From Comamonas sp. 26 (GTDB lineage Bacteria; Pseudomonadota; Gammaproteobacteria; Burkholderiales; Burkholderiaceae_C): a stretch of 64,000 nucleotides of DNA. A program made the position numbers and the translations under genes. This document shows, in pieces, positions 1 to 10,599 of the stretch; position 1 is the first letter of the stretch, and every line of letters starts with the position of its first letter. The stretch spans positions 1,736,001 to 1,800,000 of the forward strand of contig NZ_PEFL01000001.1 in assembly GCF_002754475.1 (NCBI RefSeq), written 5' to 3'. The notes under the pieces are model-generated. The model was not told the origin of the DNA. It ran no database searches and was given only the letters and a program-made list of their open reading frames with translations.

Positions 1-1
1 C

Positions 2-1788
<1,787 letters not shown>

Positions 1789-1816
1789 AAAGCGCTGAGT
1801 GCGGTAGAAAGCAAGC

Positions 1817-2866
1817 ATGAATAAATTGCGACGCAAACCGGTTGTGGGTCTGGCATTGGGCAGTGGCTCGGCCCGTGGCTGGGCGCATTTTGGTGTGCTG
1901 CATGCGCTGCGCGAGGCCGGAATCAGCCCTGACATCATCTGCGGCACATCCATAGGCTCGCTGGTCGGCGCAACCTATGCAGCGGGCGAGGTGGATGCGT
2001 TTGAGAGCTGGGTGCTGGGCCTTGGAAAGCGCAAGGTGTTCGGCTTCATGGATTTCAACCTGGGCGGTGGTCTGCTCAAGGGCGAGAAGATCATCGACTT
2101 CTGGCGCGAGAACTTTGTGCAGGAAACCATGGAAGAGCTGGGCGCTCCGTTTGGCTGCGTGGCCACCGACCTGCAGACAGGTGCCGAGGTCTGGTTGCGC
2201 AAAGGCTCGATTGCAGAGGCAGTGCGCGCCTCCATCGCTCTGCCCGGCTTGTTTACGCCCTCCACACACGATGGGCGTTTGCTGGTTGATGGCGGGCTGG
2301 TCAACCCTGTGCCTGTGTCGCTGGCGCGGGCCATGGGGGCTGACATTGTGATTGCTGTCGATCTGAACGCTGACATCATGCGCAAGCACATAAAGCCCGT
2401 GGACATGAGTGAGACCGATCTCAAGATTCATGCCCGCGAGGTCAGGGCGTCGCAGACGCAGCTTGACGAAGACGATGAGCCGCCGCTGCCGCTTGGGCAA
2501 ATTCCTGAGGCGCTGGCCGCCCATGCTTCCCCTGCGGGCTGGTCGGGCAAGTGGAAGAGCAGTATGACCAGTGTGAAGACCATGTCATCGTCAGTCATGC
2601 GTATGGGCCGTAAGGACGAGAGCGAGGCGGAAGAAGACGATTCACCGCGCATTCCCTCGCTGCTCAATGTGGTGATGGCCAGCGTCAACATCATGCAGAT
2701 GCGCATTACGCGCAGCCGTATGGCGGGCGACCCGGCCGAAGTGCTGATTGCGCCGCGCCTCTCGCATGTCGGGCTGATGGATTTTCACCGTGGGCGCGAG
2801 TCCATCGACGAGGGCTATGCAGCGACGCAGCTGGTGCTGCCTGCGCTCAAAGGCTGGGGGCTGTAG
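1817..2866 (+). CDS. Patatin-like phospholipase (RssA/NTE type)
   Basis: Predicted serine lipid acyl hydrolase with a Ser-Asp dyad. The oxyanion glycine-rich loop (GSGSARG, residues 15-21), the nucleophile elbow GTSIG with Ser45, and DGG with Asp158 are all present and in family order. There is no signal peptide, so it is likely cytoplasmic or inner-face. Residues about 200-280 form a low-complexity, charged and Ser-rich insert before a conserved C-terminal part. It follows ligA by 28 bases and is closed by a strong terminator. Family assignment is firm; the substrate is unknown. Confidence 0.9.
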   Translation: MNKLRRKPVVGLALGSGSARGWAHFGVLHALREAGISPDIICGTSIGSLVGATYAAGEVDAFESWVLGLGKRKVFGFMDFNLGGGLLKGEKIIDFWRENFVQETMEELGAPFGCVATDLQTGAEVWLRKGSIAEAVRASIALPGLFTPSTHDGRLLVDGGLVNPVPVSLARAMGADIVIAVDLNADIMRKHIKPVDMSETDLKIHAREVRASQTQLDEDDEPPLPLGQIPEALAAHASPAGWSGKWKSSMTSVKTMSSSVMRMGRKDESEAEEDDSPRIPSLLNVVMASVNIMQMRITRSRMAGDPAEVLIAPRLSHVGLMDFHRGRESIDEGYAATQLVLPALKGWGL

Positions 2867-2887
2867 AGCAGTCTTGCTCCTGAGCAT

Positions 2888-2916
2888 AAAAAAGACGCTT
2901 TCAAGGCGTCTTTTTT
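2888..2916 (+). terminator. Rho-independent terminator after patatin gene
   Basis: An 11-bp stem (A6GACGC / GCGTCT6) with a 7-nt loop and flanking A and T tracts. It could work in both directions. Confidence 0.85.
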
Positions 2917-3036
2917 ATGTTCAAGATACAGAATTACTCGCCGATGTTGTCGGTAGGAAAGCGCAGCGATTCGCGCAGCAGATAAGGCATGGGGAGCTCA
3001 AGGTTAATGCCTTGCGAGCCGTTAAAAGTAGAGGCG

Positions 3037-3387
3037 TTAGCTGCGGATATAGGTCCAGCCTGCTTGCTGCATGCAGGCAATGGCTTCCACGGCGCCCATG
3101 GGCAGTACCTGAATGTTCTCGGGTGCGGTGACTCCGTTGTTCTTCAGTGTGTTGGGGCACAGCAGAACATGCGCCAGGGCAGGGCCCATGTCATCGGGCT
3201 GGTCGAGCACGGCTTGCACGGCCTGAGCGTTGACCACGATCCAGATCTGCAGCGCAGGGTGGGCTGCCGTCAAATTCTTGAAGTTGCCGCGTGCACGCGC
3301 CAGTGCTTGCGGAGTGGGGGCATGCAGCACCACGCGGGTGTCGGGGTGTAGGGCAGGAAGCAGGGAATTCCAGTCGGGTTGGCTCAT
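3037..3387 (-). CDS. DsrE-like family protein
   Basis: A 116-aa soluble protein that reads as a small single-domain DsrE/DsrF-like protein: a beta-strand (RVVLHAPT), an alternating alpha/beta body, a second core strand (IWIVVN) and a C-terminal GWTYIRS. DsrE-like folds occur in sulfur-relay proteins and in many small proteins of unknown role. No catalytic cysteine in the usual DsrE position is obvious (one Cys in VLLCPN, one in AIACMQQ), so sulfur transfer is not proven. It stands alone between a terminator and the dsbG operon. Confidence 0.7.
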   Translation of the reverse strand: MSQPDWNSLLPALHPDTRVVLHAPTPQALARARGNFKNLTAAHPALQIWIVVNAQAVQAVLDQPDDMGPALAHVLLCPNTLKNNGVTAPENIQVLPMGAVEAIACMQQAGWTYIRS

Positions 3388-3464
3388 GGTGTGCAGTCAG
3401 AGTTTGCTACTGGGATGATAGCTTCTAGCGCTTTTTGAGTATGGGCTACAGGCCTTTTTGGCTC

Positions 3465-4349
3465 TTATGGTGCGGTTGTGCCCATCACACTGTTCAGCAG
3501 CCCGGGCGGCATGCCGGTGCGCGTCTGTACCAGTCCCTGTGCGTTTTTCCAGATGGTTGCGGGTGTGGCGCGCAGACCCATGCTGTTCATCAGTGAGACA
3601 TTGTTGACCAGCGCATCACGGGCAGACAGGGGAATGCGTTGCAGGGGCGCAATGCCCAGTGTGTCGGGGTTCTTGCCGCTGGCATCGGCATAGGCCAGCG
3701 CATGGCTGGCCAGTGCTTGCTCGGGGGATTTCGCGGCCAGAATGGCGGCGGCCTTGCCCTGGCTGCTGGGGCGCAGTATGCCCACCAGAATATGGCGCAG
3801 CTGCAGCTGGCCTGATTGCACCATAGGCCGCGCGTCGCGCCACAGCTGGTTGCAGTAGGGGCAGTTGGGGTCGGTGAAGACATAGGCAATCTGCGGTGCG
3901 TCGGGCTTGCCGTCGCCAATCCAGTGCGTGCCCTCCAGATCACTCCACAGTTGCTGGCCCATGGGCTTTTGCACGGCGCTCTGCAATGTCTTGGCGTTGA
4001 CGTCCTTGCCCTGCGCATCAATGACTGTGCCTATCACCCAGTGCTTGCCGTCGGGCAGGCGGTAGATGGGAATGGGCTGCTGGTCGCGGTAGGCCGCCCA
4101 TGCCTTGAGACCACCGGCAGATGGCATGGGGCCGGCGATGGTCAGGCCTTGCTCGGCCAGAAAGTGCGCCGAAGGCAGCTCGCCCGCGGTGCTGGTGATC
4201 TCTGGTTTATCGCTCGTCTTCGTCGAGGCGATGGCGTCATGTGCATAGGCCACGGCGACCAGCGTGGCGGCAGCGGCTGCGGCAATAGGAATCAGCAGGG
4301 GGGATGACTGGCGAAGCTTGGACAGGAAGCTGGGCAACTGGCGGGGCAC
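3465..4349 (-). CDS. dsbG: Thiol:disulfide interchange protein DsbG-like
   Basis: Periplasmic disulfide isomerase or reductase of the DsbC/DsbG family, 294 aa. An N-terminal hydrophobic stretch (residues 18-36) exports or anchors it; a dimerisation-like region follows and then a thioredoxin domain with active site C163-P-Y-C166. CPYC is one of the forms found in DsbG/DsbC relatives. It lies 21 bases downstream of the DsbD-alpha/TlpA fusion gene on the same strand, so the two are probably one operon, with the upstream protein a possible electron donor (inference). Confidence 0.85.
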   Translation of the reverse strand: MPRQLPSFLSKLRQSSPLLIPIAAAAAATLVAVAYAHDAIASTKTSDKPEITSTAGELPSAHFLAEQGLTIAGPMPSAGGLKAWAAYRDQQPIPIYRLPDGKHWVIGTVIDAQGKDVNAKTLQSAVQKPMGQQLWSDLEGTHWIGDGKPDAPQIAYVFTDPNCPYCNQLWRDARPMVQSGQLQLRHILVGILRPSSQGKAAAILAAKSPEQALASHALAYADASGKNPDTLGIAPLQRIPLSARDALVNNVSLMNSMGLRATPATIWKNAQGLVQTRTGMPPGLLNSVMGTTAP

Positions 4350-4370
4350 GATAAAAATCTCCGTTTTTAG

Positions 4371-5798
4371 TTATTGCTTATCAGGGCTATGTTCGCGGGG
4401 CGCTATGACTCGTAGCTGCTCGGCAAGGCTGGCGCGAGATAGCTCGCCCATGCGCATGCCTTTGAGCTGCCCGCTGGCGTCATAAAAATACGTCGAGGGC
4501 AGACCGCGCTGCTGCCAGTGCTGGCTGGCGAGCTGCTGCGGGTCCAGCAGCACCTGGGCGGCTGGCAAGGGCATGGTCTGCAAGTAGCGCATGACTTTGG
4601 TAGCGTCTTCGCCCTGATTGATCCAGATAAAGCGCACGCCGGGGTGCTCTTTCTGGGCCTGCGCCAGCACCGGCATCTCGCGTTTGCAGGGCGGGCACCA
4701 GCTGGCCCAGAGGTTGATGACCAGGGGCTGACCTTTGTAACTGCTCAAATCCAGGGTCTGCGCGGCGGCATTCACAAAAGGCGTGCTGGGCAAGGCCATG
4801 TTTTGAGTGGCAGGCCAGGTACGCATTGTGTATCCAGCTATCACTATCAGAGCGCCCAAAGCCAGCGCCTGCAAGCTGCCGCGGCGCAAAGCGGCTTGCT
4901 TGCGGGTGCGCCACAGTGCCCAGAGTAGGGCGGCAAGCACGCCGGCCCAGAGATTCCAGCCGCCATCGCGGATATCGAGCATGCGCAGCAGGCCACTCAG
5001 GTGATCGGCCGTGCTTTCACCCCAGTACTCGGGCCACCACTGCGCCACATAGGCCAGTCGCGCGCCCAGCAAACCGGCAATCGTGGCCTGCAGCAGGGCC
5101 GATTCCACCGGCTGGCCACTGCGCAGTTGCTGGCGTCTGGCCCACCACTGGCTGGCAAACAAGGCCATAAACACAATCAGCGCCATGGTGGGCAGGGCGA
5201 CCGGGCCTAGCAAAACGCTAGGGGGCAGAGCCAGCCAATGTGTGGCGGATTGCGGTGGGGCGCTGGCGGGGGCCATGTTTTCGGGTTCGGTATCCAAGCT
5301 CAAGCGCAGTTGCTGCGCAGTCACGCTGGCTTGCTGCGGCTGGTAGCACACGCCAATTTCCGCGCAGCCCTGCCATTGCAGCTGCAGCGGCCATTGTTCT
5401 GCTCGGGTAGGCAAGGCTGCCTGCACTGTGAGCTGTTGGTGAAAAACCTGCACCTGGCCAAAAAAGGCATCCGTCAGTGCTTCGCCTTGTGGAATGTTGG
5501 CATTCAGGCTCTGGCCCTGCGCATCGCTGATGCGAATCTGATCGCGGTAAAGGTAGTAGCCGGGCGCAATCTGCCAGTTGAGGGTGAGCTGCTTGTCTTC
5601 TGTTTTATCTTCGGTTTTGATAGCGCTGAGCGCAGGTGGCAAAAGGATGAAAGCCTGCTCCGCATTCAAAACATCGGTCTGCGCGCTGTCTGCCTGGCTA
5701 TTGAGGCTAGGAATGCTCAAAGGCTGAGCCAATGCAGCAGCCCCGGTCAGCAACAGAGCTGAAAGCAGGGCGGTGGCGGCGGAAAGGCGTGGACGCAT
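4371..5798 (-). CDS. DsbD-alpha / LGT-like membrane region / TlpA thioredoxin fusion
   Basis: A 475-aa multi-domain redox protein. Order seen: signal peptide (1-24); a DsbD-alpha-like immunoglobulin-type domain (about 50-170) with the paired cysteines C145 and C151 in GCAEIGVCYQP, spaced as in DsbD-alpha; four hydrophobic segments (about 197-220, 238-255, 283-298, 308-325) resembling part of prolipoprotein diacylglyceryl transferase; and a TlpA/ResA-type thioredoxin domain with C368-P-P-C371. It likely moves reducing equivalents in the periplasm for cytochrome c maturation or for DsbG next door (inference). The membrane block has no conserved cysteines, unlike DsbD-beta, so the electron path is unclear. 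Confidence 0.85.
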   Translation of the reverse strand: MRPRLSAATALLSALLLTGAAALAQPLSIPSLNSQADSAQTDVLNAEQAFILLPPALSAIKTEDKTEDKQLTLNWQIAPGYYLYRDQIRISDAQGQSLNANIPQGEALTDAFFGQVQVFHQQLTVQAALPTRAEQWPLQLQWQGCAEIGVCYQPQQASVTAQQLRLSLDTEPENMAPASAPPQSATHWLALPPSVLLGPVALPTMALIVFMALFASQWWARRQQLRSGQPVESALLQATIAGLLGARLAYVAQWWPEYWGESTADHLSGLLRMLDIRDGGWNLWAGVLAALLWALWRTRKQAALRRGSLQALALGALIVIAGYTMRTWPATQNMALPSTPFVNAAAQTLDLSSYKGQPLVINLWASWCPPCKREMPVLAQAQKEHPGVRFIWINQGEDATKVMRYLQTMPLPAAQVLLDPQQLASQHWQQRGLPSTYFYDASGQLKGMRMGELSRASLAEQLRVIAPREHSPDKQ

Positions 5799-5980
5799 GA
5801 GCGGGTGAACATTGAAAGACAGAGTGAATAAGCCGGTAATCTTGGGCGCAAGGGATTAAGTCGCGGTTAACGCTGGGAAAACCTAAATCTGCGATGCTGA
5901 TCACTTTTGACGAATAGGCACGTAACTTGCGCTTACTCACCTCAAGAGGTGCTGCTAGCCAGAGTTTCGTGGTGACGACG

Positions 5981-6652
5981 ATGCATGTGCTGTTAGTGGA
6001 AGATAACGCTTTGGTCGCCAGCGGGGTCAAGGCGGGCCTGCAGTTACAGGGCTTTGGTGTCGATGTGGTGGGCTGCGCCAGTCAGGCAGATGCGGCCATC
6101 AAATCATCGCACTTTGATGTGTGTGTGCTGGACCTGGGCCTGCCCGACGAGGACGGCCTGCACCTGCTGGCGCGCTGGCGCAGTCAGGGCCTTGAGCTGC
6201 CCGTGCTGGTACTGACCGCACGCGATGCGGTGGGTCAGCGCATTGAAGGTCTGCAAACGGGTGCAGACGATTATTTGGTCAAACCCTTTGATCTGCATGA
6301 GCTGGCTGCACGCCTGCATGCGCTGCTGCGCCGTGCGGCGGGCCGGTCTGTGGACTGGATTGTGCTGGGCGATGTCAAGGTCGATCTGGCTGCCGGGCAG
6401 GCTGTGCGTGAGGGGCAGGCGGTCGATTTGTCGCGCCGCGAATGGGCTTTGCTGCGGGCGCTGCTGCAGTCGCCGGGCCGCGTGCTCAATCTGGAGCAAC
6501 TGCGCGACAGCCTCTATGGCTACAGTCTTGATGTGGAGAGCAATGCCGTGAATGTGCATGTGCATCATCTGCGCCGCAAGCTGGGTACGGACATTGTGGA
6601 GACGGTGCGCGGCGTGGGCTTTCGCCTGGGGCGCATTCAAGGCGGTAACTGA
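5981..6652 (+). CDS. Two-component response regulator, OmpR/QseB type
   Basis: Receiver plus winged-helix DNA-binding regulator, 223 aa. The ATG at 5981 is chosen because HVLLVEDN is the standard receiver start; the open frame extends 18 codons further up without family similarity. Phosphoacceptor Asp51 in LDLGLPDEDG and the receiver lysine in LVKPF are present, followed by a C-terminal OmpR-type domain (about 125-220). It overlaps the kinase gene start by one base (TGATG), so the pair is co-translated. The gene starts divergently from the dsbD/tlpA operon; a short inverted repeat (CACCTC-AA-GAGGTG) at 5939-5952 lies between them. Confidence 0.92.
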   Translation: MHVLLVEDNALVASGVKAGLQLQGFGVDVVGCASQADAAIKSSHFDVCVLDLGLPDEDGLHLLARWRSQGLELPVLVLTARDAVGQRIEGLQTGADDYLVKPFDLHELAARLHALLRRAAGRSVDWIVLGDVKVDLAAGQAVREGQAVDLSRREWALLRALLQSPGRVLNLEQLRDSLYGYSLDVESNAVNVHVHHLRRKLGTDIVETVRGVGFRLGRIQGGN

Positions 6653-8502
6653 TGCGTAGTTTGCGGGTTCGACTGCTGGTCTGGCTGTGTCTGGCGCTGT
6701 GTACGCTCTGGGGCGGTGTCGCTACCTGGATGTTTACCGGCATGCGCCACGAGCTGCGCTCGGTGCTGGATGACAGACTGATTGCATCGGCCCGCATGGT
6801 GGCGGGCATCGTCCACCAGTTCAAACCGCAAAACGCCAGCCCTGAAGACTGGGGGCCCATGCTCAACGTGGTCGCGCGGGATGGCGTGGCCTGTGAGGTC
6901 AGCATGATTCGCAGTGAAGTGCATACAGCACCTTCGCCAGCAGCTATCAGTACTGAAGCACCTAATACTGAGACGGTTCATACGGAAGATGGCACGGCAA
7001 TGCCTGCGGCGCTGATTCCGGCGTCTCCGCTGGCGTTGCCGCGCAGCAATGTGGGTGGTCATGCTGGAGACAGGGCCGGAGATAAGCTTGGAGACAAGGC
7101 GCAGCCCGTGCAGATGCCGGAAGCGGCCGAACCCGATGATTCGCAGGTACTGGCTCGCACGGCCGGTGCGCCCAGCTTTCAGGCACCGCTGCCGCTGGGC
7201 TTTTCTACCGTCATCAAAGGAGGGCGCCCGTGGCGCACCTATGTGCTGGAAGATCACGGTGTGCGCATTGCCACGGCTGACCGCATTGATGTGCGCGAGG
7301 GGCTGATCTACGGCTTTGCCTACACCATAATCCTGCCCTTTTTGCTGGCGCTGCTGGCCAGCATGGTGCTGATGTGGTGGGGGGTGACGCGGGGCCTGCG
7401 GCCACTGGAGTCGCTGCGCCAAGAACTCAGCCTGCGCCCGCCCGGCGATGATTCGCCCGTGGCGCAAGGCCGTCAGGTCAAAGAACTGGCGCCGCTGGTG
7501 CAGACCATTAATCATTTGCTGCAGCGCGTGCACAGCGCGCTGGAGCGCGAGCGCCGCTGGACGGATGATGCCGCCCATGAGCTACGCACGCCGCTGACGG
7601 CGGTTAAGACCCATGTGCAAGTTGCTCAGATGGCCGTGGCCAGCGTGGGCGCGCAGACCATGCAATGGCAGATGACCCATGATGCGCTGGAACAGGCAGG
7701 TGAGGGCGTGGTGCATTTGCAGCACACGCTGGAGCAGTTGCTGCTGCTGGCGCGACTCGATTGCCAACCTGCGGGTGACGAGGCCGATGAAGGCAGCGAC
7801 ACAGGTCGCATGGTCTGCGGCTCTGAGCCTGCCTGCGCCTGGGAGGCGCTGGAGAAAGCCTGGAGTCTGGCCGCTACGGCCATTCCCTCGGGTCAGCAGC
7901 GTCTGCGCTGGCTGCCAGGGCAGGTGCAGGGCGACGCTCGGCTGGAGGATTTGCGGGTGGTTGTGCCCCAGCCTCTGCTGATTTCGGCACTGCGCAATCT
8001 GATCGAAAATGCCTTGCGCTATGGGCAGGTGGCGGGGCAGGATCAGGCGGATTTCCCCGTGTCGTTGGGTATGCGCTATCTCAAGCATCTCAAGCGTTCT
8101 TTCAAGCAACTGCCGGTAGATGCTGATGGCTTAGCGGATACGGCTTTGCCAAGGCCTGCGCGCATTGCGGGATATGTGGAATTCATCGTGCTCGATCAAG
8201 GACCGGGTTTGAGCCGCGAGGATTGCGCCCTAGCCACACAGCGCTTCTGGCGCAAGCAGCATCAGGCGCATGGCAGCGGGCTGGGGCTGGCCATTGTTCA
8301 GCGCATTGCCCAGTGCAGCGGTGGTGTCCTGGAGCTGCAGCCACTGGCGCAGTGGCTGCAGCAAGGTGATGCGAGCGACTGGTTTTCTGGTGCCTCTATG
8401 CCATCTGCTGCATCTGCAGCTCCAACAGGGCTGGTGGTGCGGCTTTACCTGCCGGTCGTGGCCTGCAATGCAGGGCTTGATAAGGGTATGGATACACCCT
8501 GA
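6652..8502 (+). CDS. Sensor histidine kinase, QseC-like
   Basis: A 616-aa inner-membrane sensor kinase paired with the upstream regulator. Segments: TM1 (about 8-28), a periplasmic loop (about 30-218), TM2 (about 219-243), a HAMP-like linker, the DHp domain with phosphoacceptor His309 in DAAHELRTPL, and the ATPase domain with N box (NLIENALRYG), DQGPGL and GSGLGLAIV. The sensor loop carries a long low-complexity stretch rich in Ala, Pro, Gly and Asp (residues 90-165, including GDRAGDKLGDK), larger than in typical QseC. A second insert lies inside the ATPase domain. The signal is unknown. Confidence 0.92.
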   Translation: MRSLRVRLLVWLCLALCTLWGGVATWMFTGMRHELRSVLDDRLIASARMVAGIVHQFKPQNASPEDWGPMLNVVARDGVACEVSMIRSEVHTAPSPAAISTEAPNTETVHTEDGTAMPAALIPASPLALPRSNVGGHAGDRAGDKLGDKAQPVQMPEAAEPDDSQVLARTAGAPSFQAPLPLGFSTVIKGGRPWRTYVLEDHGVRIATADRIDVREGLIYGFAYTIILPFLLALLASMVLMWWGVTRGLRPLESLRQELSLRPPGDDSPVAQGRQVKELAPLVQTINHLLQRVHSALERERRWTDDAAHELRTPLTAVKTHVQVAQMAVASVGAQTMQWQMTHDALEQAGEGVVHLQHTLEQLLLLARLDCQPAGDEADEGSDTGRMVCGSEPACAWEALEKAWSLAATAIPSGQQRLRWLPGQVQGDARLEDLRVVVPQPLLISALRNLIENALRYGQVAGQDQADFPVSLGMRYLKHLKRSFKQLPVDADGLADTALPRPARIAGYVEFIVLDQGPGLSREDCALATQRFWRKQHQAHGSGLGLAIVQRIAQCSGGVLELQPLAQWLQQGDASDWFSGASMPSAASAAPTGLVVRLYLPVVACNAGLDKGMDTP

Positions 8503-8681
8503 GACCGGATTTGTAGCCGATTGTTCCAAGCATTAATTGGCTCTTAATCTTATATAAGTATCTTCGGGGTATGCGCTTGCTGTCATGGGCTTCTACGTCC
8601 TTGACATCACCGTCCAGACGTCGGCGCTTGCACCAGCCTGATGTGGGTCTGGTGGGCGCGGCGTACAACTCCATTCCCAAG

Positions 8682-9407
8682 ATGAATCGCTTGAACACTA
8701 AGACTCTGCCCCGGTCGTGGGTGGCTGTTGGCATTTCCATGCTGATGGCGACTAGCGCCTGGGCGCAAGAACCTGCCGCCGCCAAGGCCGCATTGAATGG
8801 CAATGCCACGGCTGGCGCAAAGATTGCACAGTCCGGCTCCGCAGGTGGCGCAGCCGCCTGTGCCACTTGCCACGGCGCCAAGGGAGAAGGTCAGGCCGGC
8901 TTTCCCGCGCTGGCAGGTCAGCACCCCGGCTATCTGGAGCGCCAGCTGAACCAGCTGGCCGCAGGTGCACGTCAATCTGCCGTCATGGCCTCCATGGCCA
9001 AGGCCTTGAGCGAGCAAGAGCGCGCTGACGTAGCGGCTTATTACGCCACCCTGCCATTGCCCATCAAGGCGGTGCGCGGTGCTTTGCCTGGCAAGAATGA
9101 CGATAGCGGCGCATGGCTGGTCGAGCGCGGTCGCTGGGCTGATGGCATTCCTGCCTGCGCACAGTGCCATGGCCCCGGTGGCGTGGGTGTGGGCAAGGAT
9201 TTCCCGGCCATTGGTCACCTGTCTGCCGACTATATGCAGAGCCAGATCGACGCCTGGAACAAGGGCCAGCGCGAAGCCGGCCCTCTGGGCCTGATGGGCG
9301 CTGTTGCCAAGAAGCTGTCGGCGGATGACGTCAAGGCTGTCGCTGCGTACTACCAGCGTCTGCATAATCCAGCCGCTGCTGCGCCTGCAGCACCCGCCAA
9401 ACCTTAA
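8682..9407 (+). CDS. tsdB: Diheme cytochrome c4-type protein, probable TsdB
   Basis: Exported diheme cytochrome, 241 aa. The ATG at 8682 gives a normal signal peptide (cleavage near AWA-QE, residue 28); the longer open frame from 8571 has no export signal at its start. Two heme-binding motifs, C60ATCH64 and C160AQCH164, sit in two repeated halves typical of class I c4 cytochromes. The next gene, 16 bases on, looks like thiosulfate dehydrogenase TsdA; known tsdB genes encode c4-type diheme partners placed just upstream of tsdA, so TsdB is the best reading. A generic cytochrome c4 remains possible. Confidence 0.85.
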   Translation: MNRLNTKTLPRSWVAVGISMLMATSAWAQEPAAAKAALNGNATAGAKIAQSGSAGGAAACATCHGAKGEGQAGFPALAGQHPGYLERQLNQLAAGARQSAVMASMAKALSEQERADVAAYYATLPLPIKAVRGALPGKNDDSGAWLVERGRWADGIPACAQCHGPGGVGVGKDFPAIGHLSADYMQSQIDAWNKGQREAGPLGLMGAVAKKLSADDVKAVAAYYQRLHNPAAAAPAAPAKP

Positions 9408-9423
9408 GCCTCGGGAGTTGACT

Positions 9424-10401
9424 ATGTCGGAACAACAAAAAACGGCTTCCAAAAGCTCCAATCTTGCTGAATACGCCGTGGTGGCGTGCATGTTCGCTGG
9501 CCTGGGCGGTGCGCTCTGGTATGGCATGAGCGTGAGCAGCCCCAAAAAGGCTGAGGAGCCTGCCAAGGTTGCTGCGCCTGCGGCAGATGCCAAGGCTGTG
9601 GCCGTGGTGGCCAAGCCCGGAGCGTTCACTCCCCCAGGCGAAACAGACATGCCTGAAGGCCCCATGGGTGAGTGGATTCGCCGTGGCGAAGCCATCTTCA
9701 CACGCACGCCTACCAATGCCGTGGGCTTCTCGGGCAACCCCCTGAGCTGCACCAACTGCCACCTGGATGCCGGTCGCCTCAAGGGCGCTGCTCCCATGTG
9801 GGGCGCATACCCCATGTACCCGGCCTATCGCAAGAAGACCGACCACGTAGACACCTTTGCCGAACGCGTGCGTGGCTGCTTCATGTACTCCATGAATGGC
9901 AAAGCACCGGATGACGGCCATGACGTGCTGGTGGCGCTGGAGTCTTACGCTTACTGGATGGCTCAAAAGGCCCCCACTGGCGAAAAGCTGCCCGGTGCAG
10001 GCTTTAAAAAGGCGGGCGAGCCCCAGGAAAAGCCCACGTACGAAGCCGGTGCCAAGGTTTATGAAGCCAAGTGCGCGCTGTGCCACAGCGCGGACGGCAA
10101 GGGCCAGTTTGTCGGCGATGTCGCCGTGTTCCCGCCGCTGTGGGGCAAGGATTCCTATAACTGGGGCGCTGGCATGCACGACATCGACAAGGCTGCCAAC
10201 TTCATCAAGAACAACATGCCCTACGGCAATGCGACGCTGAGCGATCAGGAAGCCTGGGACGTGGCAACCTTCATCAACAGCCAGGAACGAGGTCAAGACC
10301 CCCGCTTCAATGGCAACTTGCAGGCCACAGCTGAACAGCACCATGGCAAGTTCTCCATGTACGGCAAGGAAGTGAATGGCAAGGTGCTCAAGGGTCTGTA
10401 A
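9424..10401 (+). CDS. tsdA: Diheme c-type cytochrome, probable thiosulfate dehydrogenase TsdA
   Basis: A 325-aa diheme cytochrome. Two heme sites, C109TNCH113 and C217ALCH221, are separated by the long linker typical of TsdA. Cys152 in RGCFMYSMNGK matches the conserved cysteine reported as distal ligand of the active-site heme in TsdA, and NNMPYGN provides the conserved Met region of the second heme. TsdA oxidises thiosulfate to tetrathionate (or the reverse) in the periplasm. Instead of a cleaved signal, residues 14-36 look like an uncleaved membrane anchor followed by a Pro/Ala/Lys linker. It is expressed with tsdB and closed by a terminator. Confidence 0.8.
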   Translation: MSEQQKTASKSSNLAEYAVVACMFAGLGGALWYGMSVSSPKKAEEPAKVAAPAADAKAVAVVAKPGAFTPPGETDMPEGPMGEWIRRGEAIFTRTPTNAVGFSGNPLSCTNCHLDAGRLKGAAPMWGAYPMYPAYRKKTDHVDTFAERVRGCFMYSMNGKAPDDGHDVLVALESYAYWMAQKAPTGEKLPGAGFKKAGEPQEKPTYEAGAKVYEAKCALCHSADGKGQFVGDVAVFPPLWGKDSYNWGAGMHDIDKAANFIKNNMPYGNATLSDQEAWDVATFINSQERGQDPRFNGNLQATAEQHHGKFSMYGKEVNGKVLKGL

Positions 10402-10439
10402 TCAGGCGCTTGATCGGGTTTGCCGGATATGAACCCAAG

Positions 10440-10470
10440 GCCAGCTCTGCATAAGAGCTGGCTTTTTTTG
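10440..10470 (+). terminator. Terminator of the tsdBA operon
   Basis: A 9-bp stem GCCAGCTCT/AGAGCTGGC with loop GCATA, followed by a run of seven T. Confidence 0.9.
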
Positions 10471-10552
10471 TTTCAGGATTTTCAGGCCTCTAGCGCAATA
10501 CCTTCAAGCGCAAGCAGCTCATCTTTTGATAGTGATTGAATTCGCTAGACGT

Positions 10553-10576
10553 AAAAAAGCCCGGCGAACCGGGCTT
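10553..10576 (-). terminator. Terminator of ctaB
   Basis: Stem AAGCCCGG/CCGGGCTT with loop CGAA. On the minus strand it is followed by a T tract (A6 on plus at 10553-10558). It lies just past the ctaB stop. Confidence 0.85.
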
Positions 10577-10599
10577 CTTCAGGTGCATGGCTAAAAAGC

